From positions 4,216,001 to 4,280,000 of the forward strand of contig NZ_CP113975.1 of assembly GCF_026870155.1 (NCBI RefSeq): 64,000 nt of DNA, given 5' to 3'. A program made the position numbers and the translations under genes. The notes beneath the pieces are model-generated. The model was not told the origin of the DNA. It saw nothing but the letters and a program-made list of their open reading frames with translations, and did not search any database. Below are positions 15,289 to 23,236 of the stretch, piece by piece. Position 1 is the first letter of the stretch, and each line of letters starts with the position of its first letter. The DNA comes from Flavobacterium marginilacus. GTDB lineage: Bacteria; Bacteroidota; Bacteroidia; Flavobacteriales; Flavobacteriaceae.

Positions 15289-16533
15289 ATGACTTTATTT
15301 ACAGCAATACAGCAAGCACAAAAACAGCTTCAGGGCGTAATCTCTCCTACCCCGCTGATAGAAAACCTGAATTTATCCGAAGAGTTTTCATCAAGAACAT
15401 TATTAAAACGTGAAGACCTGCAGGTAGTCCGTTCCTATAAAATAAGAGGCGCCTACAATAAAATGTCTACCCTGACCGATTCTGAAAAAGAACAGGGAAT
15501 CATCTGTGCCAGCGCAGGAAATCACGCTCAGGGAGTTGCTTATTCCTGTAATCTTTTAAAAATAATGGGTAAAATTTACATGCCCAAAACCACTCCCAAA
15601 CAAAAAGTAAAACAAGTACAGCTATTTGGTAAAAACTACGTAGAAATCGTTTTGATAGGCGACACTTTTGATGATGCTTACGCAAAATCTGTAGAAGATG
15701 CCGCTCAAAACAACAAAGCTTTCATCCACCCTTTTGACGATTTAGAAGTGATCGCAGGACAAGGAACAGTTGGTTTAGAAATACTAGACGATTATCACAA
15801 ACCTATTGATTATGTTTTCATTCCAATTGGTGGCGGCGGACTGGCTTCCGGCTTATCAACCGTATTCAAACAGCTGAGCCCAAATACAAAAATCATTGGT
15901 GTAGAACCTCTAGGCGCTCCGTCGATGAAAACCTCAATTGCTAATCACAAGAATACTCCATTAGACACCATCGATAAATTTGTCGATGGCGCAGCGGTAA
16001 AGCAGGTTGGCGACCTGACTTTTGACATCTGTCAAAAAAAACTGGATGATATTATTTTGGTTCCCGAAGGAAAAGTATGCACTACAATACTGCGCCTGTA
16101 CAATGAAGAAGCCATGGTAGTCGAACCCGCAGGAGCATTAACTATAGCCGCACTGGATTTTTACAAGAAAGAAATAAAAGGGAAAACGGTAGTCTGCATT
16201 GTAAGCGGCAGTAACAATGACATCGAAAGAACCGCCGAAATAAAAGAACGCTCCCTGCTGTATGAAGGATTGATGCACTACTTTATGATTCAGTTTCCGC
16301 AGCGTCCCGGAGCTTTAAAGGAATTTGTAAACGACATTTTGGGTCCTGATGATGATATTACTTATTTTCAGTTTGCCAAAAAAAACAGCCGTGAAGTAGG
16401 ATCGGTAGTTGTGGGACTGGAATTGAAGAATCCAAATGATATTCACGCCATCAAAAACAATATGAATTCCAAAGGGTTTGAATATCGTTATCTTAATGAA
16501 AGACACGACTTGTTCACTCAATTGATCGGATAA
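15289..16533 (+). CDS. ilvA: Threonine ammonia-lyase (threonine deaminase)
   Basis: A 414-residue enzyme. The PLP lysine is Lys51 in VVRSYKIRGAYNKM; CASAGNHAQGVAYSC binds substrate; IGGGGLASG (near 180) is the phosphate loop. Residues about 325-414 form a single ACT-like regulatory domain (FPQRPGALKEFVNDILGPDDDITYFQF). It deaminates threonine to 2-oxobutanoate, the committed step to isoleucine, and is expected to be inhibited by Ile. It lies behind two Ile-codon leaders, so transcription also appears to be tied to charged tRNA-Ile. Confidence 0.93.
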   Translation: MTLFTAIQQAQKQLQGVISPTPLIENLNLSEEFSSRTLLKREDLQVVRSYKIRGAYNKMSTLTDSEKEQGIICASAGNHAQGVAYSCNLLKIMGKIYMPKTTPKQKVKQVQLFGKNYVEIVLIGDTFDDAYAKSVEDAAQNNKAFIHPFDDLEVIAGQGTVGLEILDDYHKPIDYVFIPIGGGGLASGLSTVFKQLSPNTKIIGVEPLGAPSMKTSIANHKNTPLDTIDKFVDGAAVKQVGDLTFDICQKKLDDIILVPEGKVCTTILRLYNEEAMVVEPAGALTIAALDFYKKEIKGKTVVCIVSGSNNDIERTAEIKERSLLYEGLMHYFMIQFPQRPGALKEFVNDILGPDDDITYFQFAKKNSREVGSVVVGLELKNPNDIHAIKNNMNSKGFEYRYLNERHDLFTQLIG

Positions 16534-16572
16534 ATTAACAACTCTTTTTCAGCAGCATTTTTAATTATACCG

Positions 16573-16580
16573 TATCTTTG
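16573..16580 (+). promoter_or_regulatory. -7 element (TAnnTTTG) of the truncated haemoglobin gene
   Basis: TATCTTTG, 28 nt before the ATG at 16608, matches the Bacteroidota -7 consensus. It lies 40 nt after the ilvA stop, so the globin gene has its own promoter. Confidence 0.6.
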
Positions 16581-16607
16581 AAAGAGTATTTTTTACATTA
16601 AAACATC

Positions 16608-17000
16608 ATGACAAACAAAGACATTTCAAATATAGAAGACATACAATTATTAGTCAATACATTTTATTCCAAAGTACAAAAAGACGATTTGATTGGTGCC
16701 ATTTTCAACGAAAAAATCGGCGATCGCTGGCCGGAACATCTGGAAAAAATGTACCGCTTTTGGCAGACTATTCTGCTCGAAGAGCACACCTATTCCGGAA
16801 GCCCTTTTCCTCCTCACCGACAGCTTCCTGTCGAAAAACATCATTTTACCCGATGGATGGAAATTTTCTCCGAAACAGTTGATACTCTTTTTGCTGGTCC
16901 GCTTGCCGAAGAAGCTAAACTAAGAGCAAAAAATATGGCCGAAATGTTCAACTATAAAATTGAGTATTTCAGGCATGAAGGAAAGCATCCGCTTTTATAA
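16608..17000 (+). CDS. Group III truncated haemoglobin
   Basis: A 130-residue protein typical in length for group III (P-type) trHb: LVNTFYSKVQKDDLIGAIFNEKIGDRWPEHLEKMYRFWQTILLEEHTYSGSPFPPHRQLPVEKHHFTRWMEIF. The proximal haem His lies in the 'PHRQLPVEKHHFTRW' region, with the family Trp after it. These globins bind O2 or NO and are linked to NO detoxification or respiration. It is transcribed alone, ending in a two-way terminator shared with the pectate lyase gene. Confidence 0.88.
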   Translation: MTNKDISNIEDIQLLVNTFYSKVQKDDLIGAIFNEKIGDRWPEHLEKMYRFWQTILLEEHTYSGSPFPPHRQLPVEKHHFTRWMEIFSETVDTLFAGPLAEEAKLRAKNMAEMFNYKIEYFRHEGKHPLL

Positions 17001-17003
17001 AAT

Positions 17004-17050
17004 AAACGGCATTAATTTCAAAAAAAAATAATTTGAGATTAATGCCGTTT
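17004..17050. terminator. Bidirectional terminator between globin and pectate lyase genes
   Basis: AAACGGCATTAAT (17004-17016) and ATTAATGCCGTTT (17038-17050) make a 13-bp perfect stem between the ends of two convergent genes. AT-rich flanks on both sides allow it to act in either direction. Confidence 0.8.
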
Positions 17051-17063
17051 AAATTTTAAAAAA

Positions 17064-18161
17064 CTACTTGGCACTTAATTTTCCAACGCCCGAATACCTT
17101 TCAACAATTTTTTCTACATCTGAAGTTTTATTGGTCAGTACTGAGGAATAATCATATGGAATAACTGCGGTACAAGCTGCAGGATAAGATTCTTTATTGT
17201 TACAATTGACCTCCTTGTTATCAATTATTTCTGCATTTCCTGAAATTTTACTATTCTTAGAATACACAGTATTTTTGGAGTTTTCAAAATAATTTTTCTC
17301 AACACGTATGCAGGCATTCACACGGGAATTGACGATTCCTCCATAAATATCCTCACAATAGTTATTAAAGAAATGCGCCGTTGCTCCTCTGTACAAAGGC
17401 ACTCGCTCCTGAATGGTTTTGTAGTAATTGTGATGAAAAGTTATCTTTCGATCCGCAAACAAATCTTTATCAGAACTGCCAATTAAACTGCATTTATGGT
17501 GATCGTGAAAATAACACCATGAAATCGTTATGAAACCGCTGTTATCTTTTACATCAACCAAACCATCGTACAAATCCTGATTTTTTTGTTCGTATGGGTT
17601 TTCCTCAAAAAACTCGCAATGGTCAATCCAGATATTAGTACTGGCACCAGATATAGAAATTAAATCCCCGGAATTCACCAATATTTGAGGTCTTCCTTCG
17701 TCCCCCAGTTTACTGTATATTTTTGGAATATCTTCAGAACCAGCAGGAATTACTTTCCCCACGGAAACCAGCGAAAACCTAACATTTTGGACAATAATAT
17801 TTTTGGCATCTTTAATCGTAAAACCTGCTCCGTCCAGAAAAGCTTTATTGCCAATACCAATAATACTTTTATTGGAAGCAATTTTGATAGAACCCGCATA
17901 ATTTTTATCGGCAATACTGCCTGTTCCTGTTATGGTACCCGCTACTTTGATTACATACTTCGTATTCTCAGTTTCTGCATATTTTTTCAGCTCTGCAAAC
18001 GTAGTTACTGTTACTTCTTCGCCTCCTTGCCCGCCAGTAGTGCCGCCGTTTTCAGCAGCAAAACCAGCAATTGAAAAATTTGGGTTTTGAGAATATGACC
18101 GTATTGTTACAGCAAATAAGAATACTGCTGAAATGATTACTTTGAAAATTTTATTATTCAT
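17064..18161 (-). CDS. Pectate lyase, polysaccharide lyase family 1
   Basis: From the preferred start (ATG 18161, MNNKIFKV) the protein is 365 residues with a signal peptide ending at SYSQN. The parallel beta-helix fold of PL1 is clear: SNKSIIGIG, NIWIDHCEF, DGLVDVKDNSGFITISWCYFHDHHKCSLIGSSD, ITFHHNYY and ERVPLYRGATAHFFNNYCED, with the Asp Ca2+ ligands and the R-V-P-x-x-R catalytic segment. It cleaves polygalacturonate by beta-elimination. An upstream ATG (18194) is less likely because it sits 9 nt from a palindromic operator next to the -7 element. Confidence 0.88.
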   Translation of the reverse strand: MNNKIFKVIISAVFLFAVTIRSYSQNPNFSIAGFAAENGGTTGGQGGEEVTVTTFAELKKYAETENTKYVIKVAGTITGTGSIADKNYAGSIKIASNKSIIGIGNKAFLDGAGFTIKDAKNIIVQNVRFSLVSVGKVIPAGSEDIPKIYSKLGDEGRPQILVNSGDLISISGASTNIWIDHCEFFEENPYEQKNQDLYDGLVDVKDNSGFITISWCYFHDHHKCSLIGSSDKDLFADRKITFHHNYYKTIQERVPLYRGATAHFFNNYCEDIYGGIVNSRVNACIRVEKNYFENSKNTVYSKNSKISGNAEIIDNKEVNCNNKESYPAACTAVIPYDYSSVLTNKTSDVEKIVERYSGVGKLSAK

Positions 18162-18202
18162 AATTTGTGGCATTTTACTATATGGTTTTATCAAAGAAAA
18201 AA

Positions 18203-18222
18203 TTTTGTAATCGATTACAAAA
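18203..18222. promoter_or_regulatory. 20-bp perfect palindrome, likely operator of the pectate lyase gene
   Basis: TTTTGTAATCGATTACAAAA is fully symmetric about the central CG, the form typical of LacI-family operators. It lies 41 nt before the preferred start of the lyase and directly downstream of a -7 element on the minus strand, where a bound repressor would block transcription. No LacI-type gene is in the window. Confidence 0.7.
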
Positions 18223-18225
18223 AAT

Positions 18226-18233
18226 CAAAAGTA
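18226..18233 (-). promoter_or_regulatory. -7 element of the pectate lyase gene
   Basis: TACTTTTG on the minus strand (18233 to 18226) fits TAnnTTTG and abuts the palindrome 18203-18222. Confidence 0.55.
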
Positions 18234-18396
18234 TGATATTATTAAAAACGAAATATTATTTTAACATTATTTACAGCATTTCGTTATTTTGAATTTAATT
18301 ATCATACAATAACTGTTAACTAAAAACTGAATTCAAAACAGATTGTTACTAAAATAAAATAGTAAAGATAATTTCCAAAAAAACTTCTGAAAATTG

Positions 18397-18404
18397 TACT
18401 TTTG
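18397..18404 (+). promoter_or_regulatory. -7 element of the aromatic amino acid hydroxylase gene
   Basis: TACTTTTG matches the Bacteroidota -7 consensus. It overlaps an in-frame upstream ATG at 18394, so transcripts begin after that codon and translation must start at ATG 18430. Confidence 0.65.
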
Positions 18405-18429
18405 CATATACAGCTATATCGTTTTCGTT

Positions 18430-20187
18430 ATGAACCCAAAAATCAAAAGTAATCCGTTATTGGATCGTTTACCAAAGCATTTGAAGCAATTTATCAAACC
18501 TCAGGATTACAGTGAATACACTCCTGTAAATCAGTCTGTATGGAGATATGTAATGCGGAAAAATGTGGATTATCTCTCAAAAGTGGCTCACAGTTCCTAT
18601 CTGGAAGGTCTAAAAAAAACGGGGATTGAGGTAGATAACATTCCAAGTATGTACGGAATGAACCGCATTCTCAGTGAAATTGGCTGGGCTGCGGTAGCTG
18701 TGGACGGATTTATTCCGCCCAATGCTTTTATGGAATTTCAGGCGTATAATGTCTTGGTAATTGCTTCAGATATTCGTCAGCTTGAACATATCGAATACAC
18801 TCCTGCTCCCGATATTATTCATGAAGGTGCTGGCCATGCTCCTATTATTGCGAATCCGGAATATGCTGAATACCTGCGCCGTTTTGGAGAAATTGGCTGT
18901 AAAGCTATCTCATCCCACAAAGATTACGAAATGTACGAAGCGATTCGGTTGCTTTCTATTTTGAAAGAAGCTGAAGGCACTCCGCAAAGCGAAATCGAAA
19001 CTGCCGAAAAAGCGGTAGAAGACCTGCAGAATAACATGGGCGAACTGTCTGAAATGGCTCAAATCCGAAACCTGCATTGGTGGACGGTTGAATATGGCTT
19101 AATAGGCACATTGGAAAACCCAAAAATATATGGTGCCGGATTATTATCATCCATTGGCGAAAGTGCCTGGTGCATGACCGATAACGTGAAGAAAATCCCT
19201 TATGATTTTTCGGCTGTCCATCAAAGCTTTGATATTACCAAATTACAGCCACAGCTCTATGTAACTCCCGATTTTGCTTATTTAAGCCTTATTCTCGAAG
19301 AATTTGCCAATACCATGGCTTTGCGCACAGGCGGATTATCAGGAATGGAAAAACTTATCCATTCTAAAGCTTTAGGAACTGCTGAATTGAGTACGGGTTT
19401 ACAGATTTCGGGTGTATTTACGAATGTTATTGAACACGAAGGCAAACCGATTTATTTTCAAACCACAGGAAAAACGGCTCTGGCCTACCGTGAAAAAGAA
19501 TTGGTCGGCCATGGAACCAGTACGCATCCGGATGGTTTTGGAAGCCCGATTGGCAAATTGAAAGGCATCAATCTCGCCATCGAAGATATGAGTCCTCGTG
19601 ATTTAAAGGCATACGATATTTATGAAGGACAGACTGCCACGCTGGAATTTGAAGGAGACATAAAAGTAGTTGGAGAAATCATTACCGGAAAGCGAAATCT
19701 ACATGGGGAAATCATTTTAATCTGTTTCAAAAACTGTACGGTGACGCACGGAGATACTGTCTTGTTCAGACCCGAATGGGGGAATTATGATATGGCGGTG
19801 GGCAAAAAACTGGTTTCAGCTTTCTCGGGTCCAGCAGATGTGAATAGTTTTGATTTGATTTCGCACGTTCCTTCGAGCAAGACTATTAAAGCGAAACAAA
19901 CTGCCGAGAGAGATGATCTGGAAATTTTATATCAAACGGTCAGAAGCATTCGCGAATCGAGTGATACAGGTGCTTCATTGGAACCTATTTTTACAAAACT
20001 CCAAAATGATCATCCGAACGACTGGTTACTTTCTGTAGAATTGGCTGAACTTCTGTACAGCCGAAACGAAACAAACTTGATGGAGCAAGTGCTTCTGCAT
20101 TTGGAAAATCTAAAAAAACAGCGTCCCGAAATCGAAAAGTTAATTTCGAATGGACTGGAATTGATTTTTGAGAATGAAACTGTTTAA
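18430..20187 (+). CDS. Biopterin-dependent aromatic amino acid hydroxylase (phenylalanine 4-monooxygenase type)
   Basis: From ATG 18430 the protein is 585 residues. The catalytic domain holds the non-haem iron triad: His131 and His136 in HEGAGHAP and Glu221 in WWTVEYGL. It would hydroxylate phenylalanine to tyrosine using a pterin and O2. About 250 residues after the catalytic core do not belong to the roughly 300-residue bacterial PhhA; this long form is usual in Bacteroidota. The extension has a beta-rich part (TGKTALAYREKELVGHGTSTHPDGFGSP) and a helical end. Its role is unknown. Confidence 0.88.
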   Translation: MNPKIKSNPLLDRLPKHLKQFIKPQDYSEYTPVNQSVWRYVMRKNVDYLSKVAHSSYLEGLKKTGIEVDNIPSMYGMNRILSEIGWAAVAVDGFIPPNAFMEFQAYNVLVIASDIRQLEHIEYTPAPDIIHEGAGHAPIIANPEYAEYLRRFGEIGCKAISSHKDYEMYEAIRLLSILKEAEGTPQSEIETAEKAVEDLQNNMGELSEMAQIRNLHWWTVEYGLIGTLENPKIYGAGLLSSIGESAWCMTDNVKKIPYDFSAVHQSFDITKLQPQLYVTPDFAYLSLILEEFANTMALRTGGLSGMEKLIHSKALGTAELSTGLQISGVFTNVIEHEGKPIYFQTTGKTALAYREKELVGHGTSTHPDGFGSPIGKLKGINLAIEDMSPRDLKAYDIYEGQTATLEFEGDIKVVGEIITGKRNLHGEIILICFKNCTVTHGDTVLFRPEWGNYDMAVGKKLVSAFSGPADVNSFDLISHVPSSKTIKAKQTAERDDLEILYQTVRSIRESSDTGASLEPIFTKLQNDHPNDWLLSVELAELLYSRNETNLMEQVLLHLENLKKQRPEIEKLISNGLELIFENETV

Positions 20188-20300
20188 AAAAGCTGAACAC
20201 GAATTTCACTAATTGACACGAATTACTAAATTTAGATACCTATATACTTGGGTGTACAACTTTTGAGAAGAACAGTTTTATAAATTAATAAGTTCGAAGA

Positions 20301-21032
20301 TTATTCTTCTCCCATATAATGGTATATACCTTGTTGTAAAATTTGTGAAAAACTTACTTTATGTGATATCTTTTCATATTCATTAAAAAATTCTGGATCT
20401 AAATAACCTACTACTGCTGTAGATGAATTTAATTTAGTAGGAATTTTTGATATTTTATTTTTGATATTGCAATCATCACATTTTGACTTTTCTTCCATCA
20501 CTTTATGAAGATCACTTTTTATAGATGAGTATTCACAACTTAACGGATAACAATCATCAACAATATAATGATATTTTTGAGCTGGTTGTATATTATGAAG
20601 AGGATCTAATAATACTATGTAAAAAATAGTGTGATCTTCGTTCCAAAAACCTACAACCCTACCATTGGCTTTAGATATTTGGAATTGATGAAATGGAAAA
20701 TCATCATCATTATCAATATATTCTTTACTTATCCAGTTTATTTCAGATTTTTTAATTGGTATATTTTTACTTGCCCAATCAATTTTATGGTATCGGTAGA
20801 AACTTTTTGTGTTTTTATCACTAAAAATTGCTGATCTTTCTTTCTGAGATAAATCTTTTAGTCTCTCAAGTAATGATACAAACCATTTTGCGTCAGAAGT
20901 ATCTAATCCAAAAAATTTAACTTGATTGAAAAATTGAAAAGAAAATGCCCACTTTTTATTTTTATCTAATTTAGTTGCAACTGGTTGAGAAGTTCTATGT
21001 ATTGAGGTTGCAATAATTTCATTTTCTGGCAT
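20301..21032 (-). CDS. Putative toxin partner of a Panacea-domain protein
   Basis: A 243-residue protein of no family I can name with certainty. Its centre reads VVGFWNEDHTIFYIVLLDPLHNIQPAQKY, a strand-turn pattern like 'GRVxGF...FYIVWLDPxH' seen in small toxin- or RNase-like proteins. A CDDCNIKNK motif follows near residue 186. Its ATG lies 3 nt after the stop of the Panacea gene, so the two are translationally coupled. By analogy with Panacea antitoxin pairs this would be the toxin. This is inference from position. Confidence 0.5.
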   Translation of the reverse strand: MPENEIIATSIHRTSQPVATKLDKNKKWAFSFQFFNQVKFFGLDTSDAKWFVSLLERLKDLSQKERSAIFSDKNTKSFYRYHKIDWASKNIPIKKSEINWISKEYIDNDDDFPFHQFQISKANGRVVGFWNEDHTIFYIVLLDPLHNIQPAQKYHYIVDDCYPLSCEYSSIKSDLHKVMEEKSKCDDCNIKNKISKIPTKLNSSTAVVGYLDPEFFNEYEKISHKVSFSQILQQGIYHYMGEE

Positions 21033-21035
21033 AAA

Positions 21036-21521
21036 CTATTTTTTATTCTTTCTCGTAGTTCTTTCTCTAAAATAATCGCCTAATAATTTTTCATCAATAA
21101 TTTCTTCACATCTTTGATTTGGAGCATAACCTTTTCTTGCACTAATCCAAGGCTCTTCTTTATGTGACATTTCTTCCAATTCAACACCTGAATATGGAGC
21201 ATACACTTCTAAAACCTTATTTATATGAGATATTTCCGATTCATTTAATTTAGTTGCGATTTCTTTATCTTGGATATCGTTTAAACTTATTTCGGAAAAT
21301 AAATATTTAGTTGGATTGAATCTATCATAAATTTGCCTATTAACAGGACCGTGCACCCAAGCTTGAAAATCTCCATCAAAAGATTTTTCATTTTTTAATG
21401 CCAAACTCCATGCTTGAATATAGTATAAAAGTTTTTGTAATTTAATATTGCTCAAAGGCATATCTTCTTCTTGCTTTAATCGAAGTATGACATAATCACA
21501 AATTTGATTTATATTTTTCAT
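21036..21521 (-). CDS. Panacea-domain (DUF4065, SocA/GepA-like) antitoxin candidate
   Basis: A 161-residue protein with the DUF4065/Panacea core: SNIKLQKLLYYIQAWSLALKNEKSFDGDFQAWVHGPVNRQIYDRF, then ELEEMSHKEEPWISARKG. In this family the domain neutralises many unrelated toxins encoded beside it (PanAT systems, SocAB). Here it is followed 3 nt later by a 243-residue unknown protein. The pair sits in an AT-rich patch between a hydroxylase and a DUF4230 gene. Phage defence is possible. Confidence 0.82.
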   Translation of the reverse strand: MKNINQICDYVILRLKQEEDMPLSNIKLQKLLYYIQAWSLALKNEKSFDGDFQAWVHGPVNRQIYDRFNPTKYLFSEISLNDIQDKEIATKLNESEISHINKVLEVYAPYSGVELEEMSHKEEPWISARKGYAPNQRCEEIIDEKLLGDYFRERTTRKNKK

Positions 21522-21771
21522 AAGTAGTTTTTTAAAATTTTATATCACTTAGCTAAAAAAATATAATAATTCTTTTACAAATATAAGCAATTATTTATTT
21601 GTAAATGAAGTAGATACGCAATTTTACTTTTAATTTTATTATAGTGTACTGAAAATTTGCCAAATATAACAAAATATTCTTACCTTTTGTATTATCAAAA
21701 TAAATCTAGATATCTAAATTTAAACATAGATTTCACAAATTAGCACTCTCTAAAACTTATAAAATCTGTAT

Positions 21772-22416
21772 TTATTTGTTTTTTAAATTCGTGTTTAAAT
21801 CCTGCTGTAATTCTTTTTCATTAGAGATTTCTTTACCGTTGTACTGCAGTTTCCAACCCATGGTATTCGTTAGAATCAAGATTTTGGAGAGTTCGCTTAT
21901 CAGACGGTTCTGTGCATTGGATTTCAACGATGATTTTTCTATTTTCTTTGCGAGATTGGCCTTTACAGATTTATTGATTTTATTATAATCATCGCCAGTA
22001 AACGGATTCATCTGACTTTGTTCTACATCATAAAACTTGATGTCGGGGCTGATTTTTATTTCTTCTTTTGGGATGCTAAGAATAGTGATGGTTTTATTGG
22101 CTTCGTCGATATCATATTTCATTTGATGCAGATCGTACGATACAGTAACATCGGCATTGACTATTACCAATGCTTTTTTCTCGAACGAAAGCATGTCCAT
22201 CATATATTTCTGCTGGTTTTTATAGGTAACGACTTCGGAGAAATGTCCTTCTGTTACTACCAATTTCCCAACATTTACAATTTGCTGTTGTATCAAATTG
22301 GTATTGTAATCTAATGATGAATTGTCACCTTTCTTGAACTCACAAAATTTGAAAGCCAAAATTATTATGACTACGACTACAGCTGCAGCTATTATTCTTT
22401 TAATTAAGTTTTGCAT
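21772..22416 (-). CDS. DUF4230 domain protein, membrane-anchored
   Basis: A 214-residue protein with one N-terminal membrane helix (IIAAAVVVVIIILAFKFC) and a DUF4230-type body: LIQQQIVNVGKLVVTEGHFSEVVTYKNQ, then ALVIVNADVTVSYDLHQMKYDIDEANKTITILSIPKEEIKISPDIKFYDVEQS. The body is expected outside the inner membrane. Function is unknown. It is transcribed alone; the 265-bp gap to hsp20 contains no clear gene. Confidence 0.75.
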   Translation of the reverse strand: MQNLIKRIIAAAVVVVIIILAFKFCEFKKGDNSSLDYNTNLIQQQIVNVGKLVVTEGHFSEVVTYKNQQKYMMDMLSFEKKALVIVNADVTVSYDLHQMKYDIDEANKTITILSIPKEEIKISPDIKFYDVEQSQMNPFTGDDYNKINKSVKANLAKKIEKSSLKSNAQNRLISELSKILILTNTMGWKLQYNGKEISNEKELQQDLNTNLKNK

Positions 22417-22682
22417 TTCATTCTTTTATTTTAGCCAAATTAATTCTTTTTTTTAAAATGCACGCAAAAAGCCAAACGTTTCCCTTTGACCCGATGGAAG
22501 TTTAACATTAATAGAAACAAAATGATTTTTCGATTAAAATAAAAAAGAGATTTTATGACATTTTTTCAACCTCATTCTGAAAAAATGTCATTTTTTTGAA
22601 ATGGCATATATTTTGTTTCTGGGTATATATCTTGCGCAAGATTAGATAAATATTTGTTTAACAATTTTAAAAGTAAACCGTT

Positions 22683-23132
22683 ATGAATCTTATTAAAAGA
22701 AATGCAGGTCAAGCACCTTTAAATCGTTTGTTTTTTGATGATATTTTTGGCCGTGATTTTTTCAATTGGGAAAATAATAATTATTCAACAACAAGTACCA
22801 CGCTGCCATCAGTAAATATCAAAGAAACCGCAGATAACTACGAAGTAGAAGTTGCTGCTCCAGGGATGGACAAAAATGATTTCAAAATCACACTCGATGG
22901 CAATCAGCTGATTATTTCTTCAGTGAAAGAAAATGAAAAAACAACCAAAGAAGAAAATTATAGCCGTCGAGAGTTTAGCTATCAATCATTTCAGAGAAGT
23001 TTCGAATTGCCAAAAAACATTGTGGATGAAGATAAAATAGTAGCCCGTTATGAAAATGGACTTTTATTGTTATCAATTCCAAAACGTGAAGAGGTGAAAC
23101 CAAAACCTCCAAGAATGATTGAAATATCATAA
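22683..23132 (+). CDS. Hsp20/alpha-crystallin small heat shock protein
   Basis: A 149-residue protein with an alpha-crystallin domain at about 38-130: LPSVNIKETADNYEVEVAAPGMDKNDFKITLDGNQLIISSVKENEK, ending RYENGLLLLSIPKRE; the final I-x-I-like tail is present as MIEIS. The N-terminal arm carries FFDDIFGRDFFNW. It is an ATP-independent holdase that keeps unfolded proteins soluble in the cytosol. It has its own promoter region and a strong terminator. Confidence 0.93.
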   Translation: MNLIKRNAGQAPLNRLFFDDIFGRDFFNWENNNYSTTSTTLPSVNIKETADNYEVEVAAPGMDKNDFKITLDGNQLIISSVKENEKTTKEENYSRREFSYQSFQRSFELPKNIVDEDKIVARYENGLLLLSIPKREEVKPKPPRMIEIS

Positions 23133-23151
23133 TTTCAATTGACCGTAAAAG

Positions 23152-23184
23152 GAAAGCTGCCATATTTGACAGCTTTCTTTTTTT
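23152..23184 (+). terminator. Terminator of hsp20
   Basis: GAAAGCTG (23152-23159) and CAGCTTTC (23170-23177) form a perfect 8-bp stem with a 10-nt loop, followed by a T-run. It lies 20 nt after the hsp20 stop and before the convergent TamA-like gene. Confidence 0.85.
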
Positions 23185-23236
23185 ATAAAAATCATTCTCC
23201 ATATGATTATTTTAGCTCCTTTGTCCAGTTGTTGTT

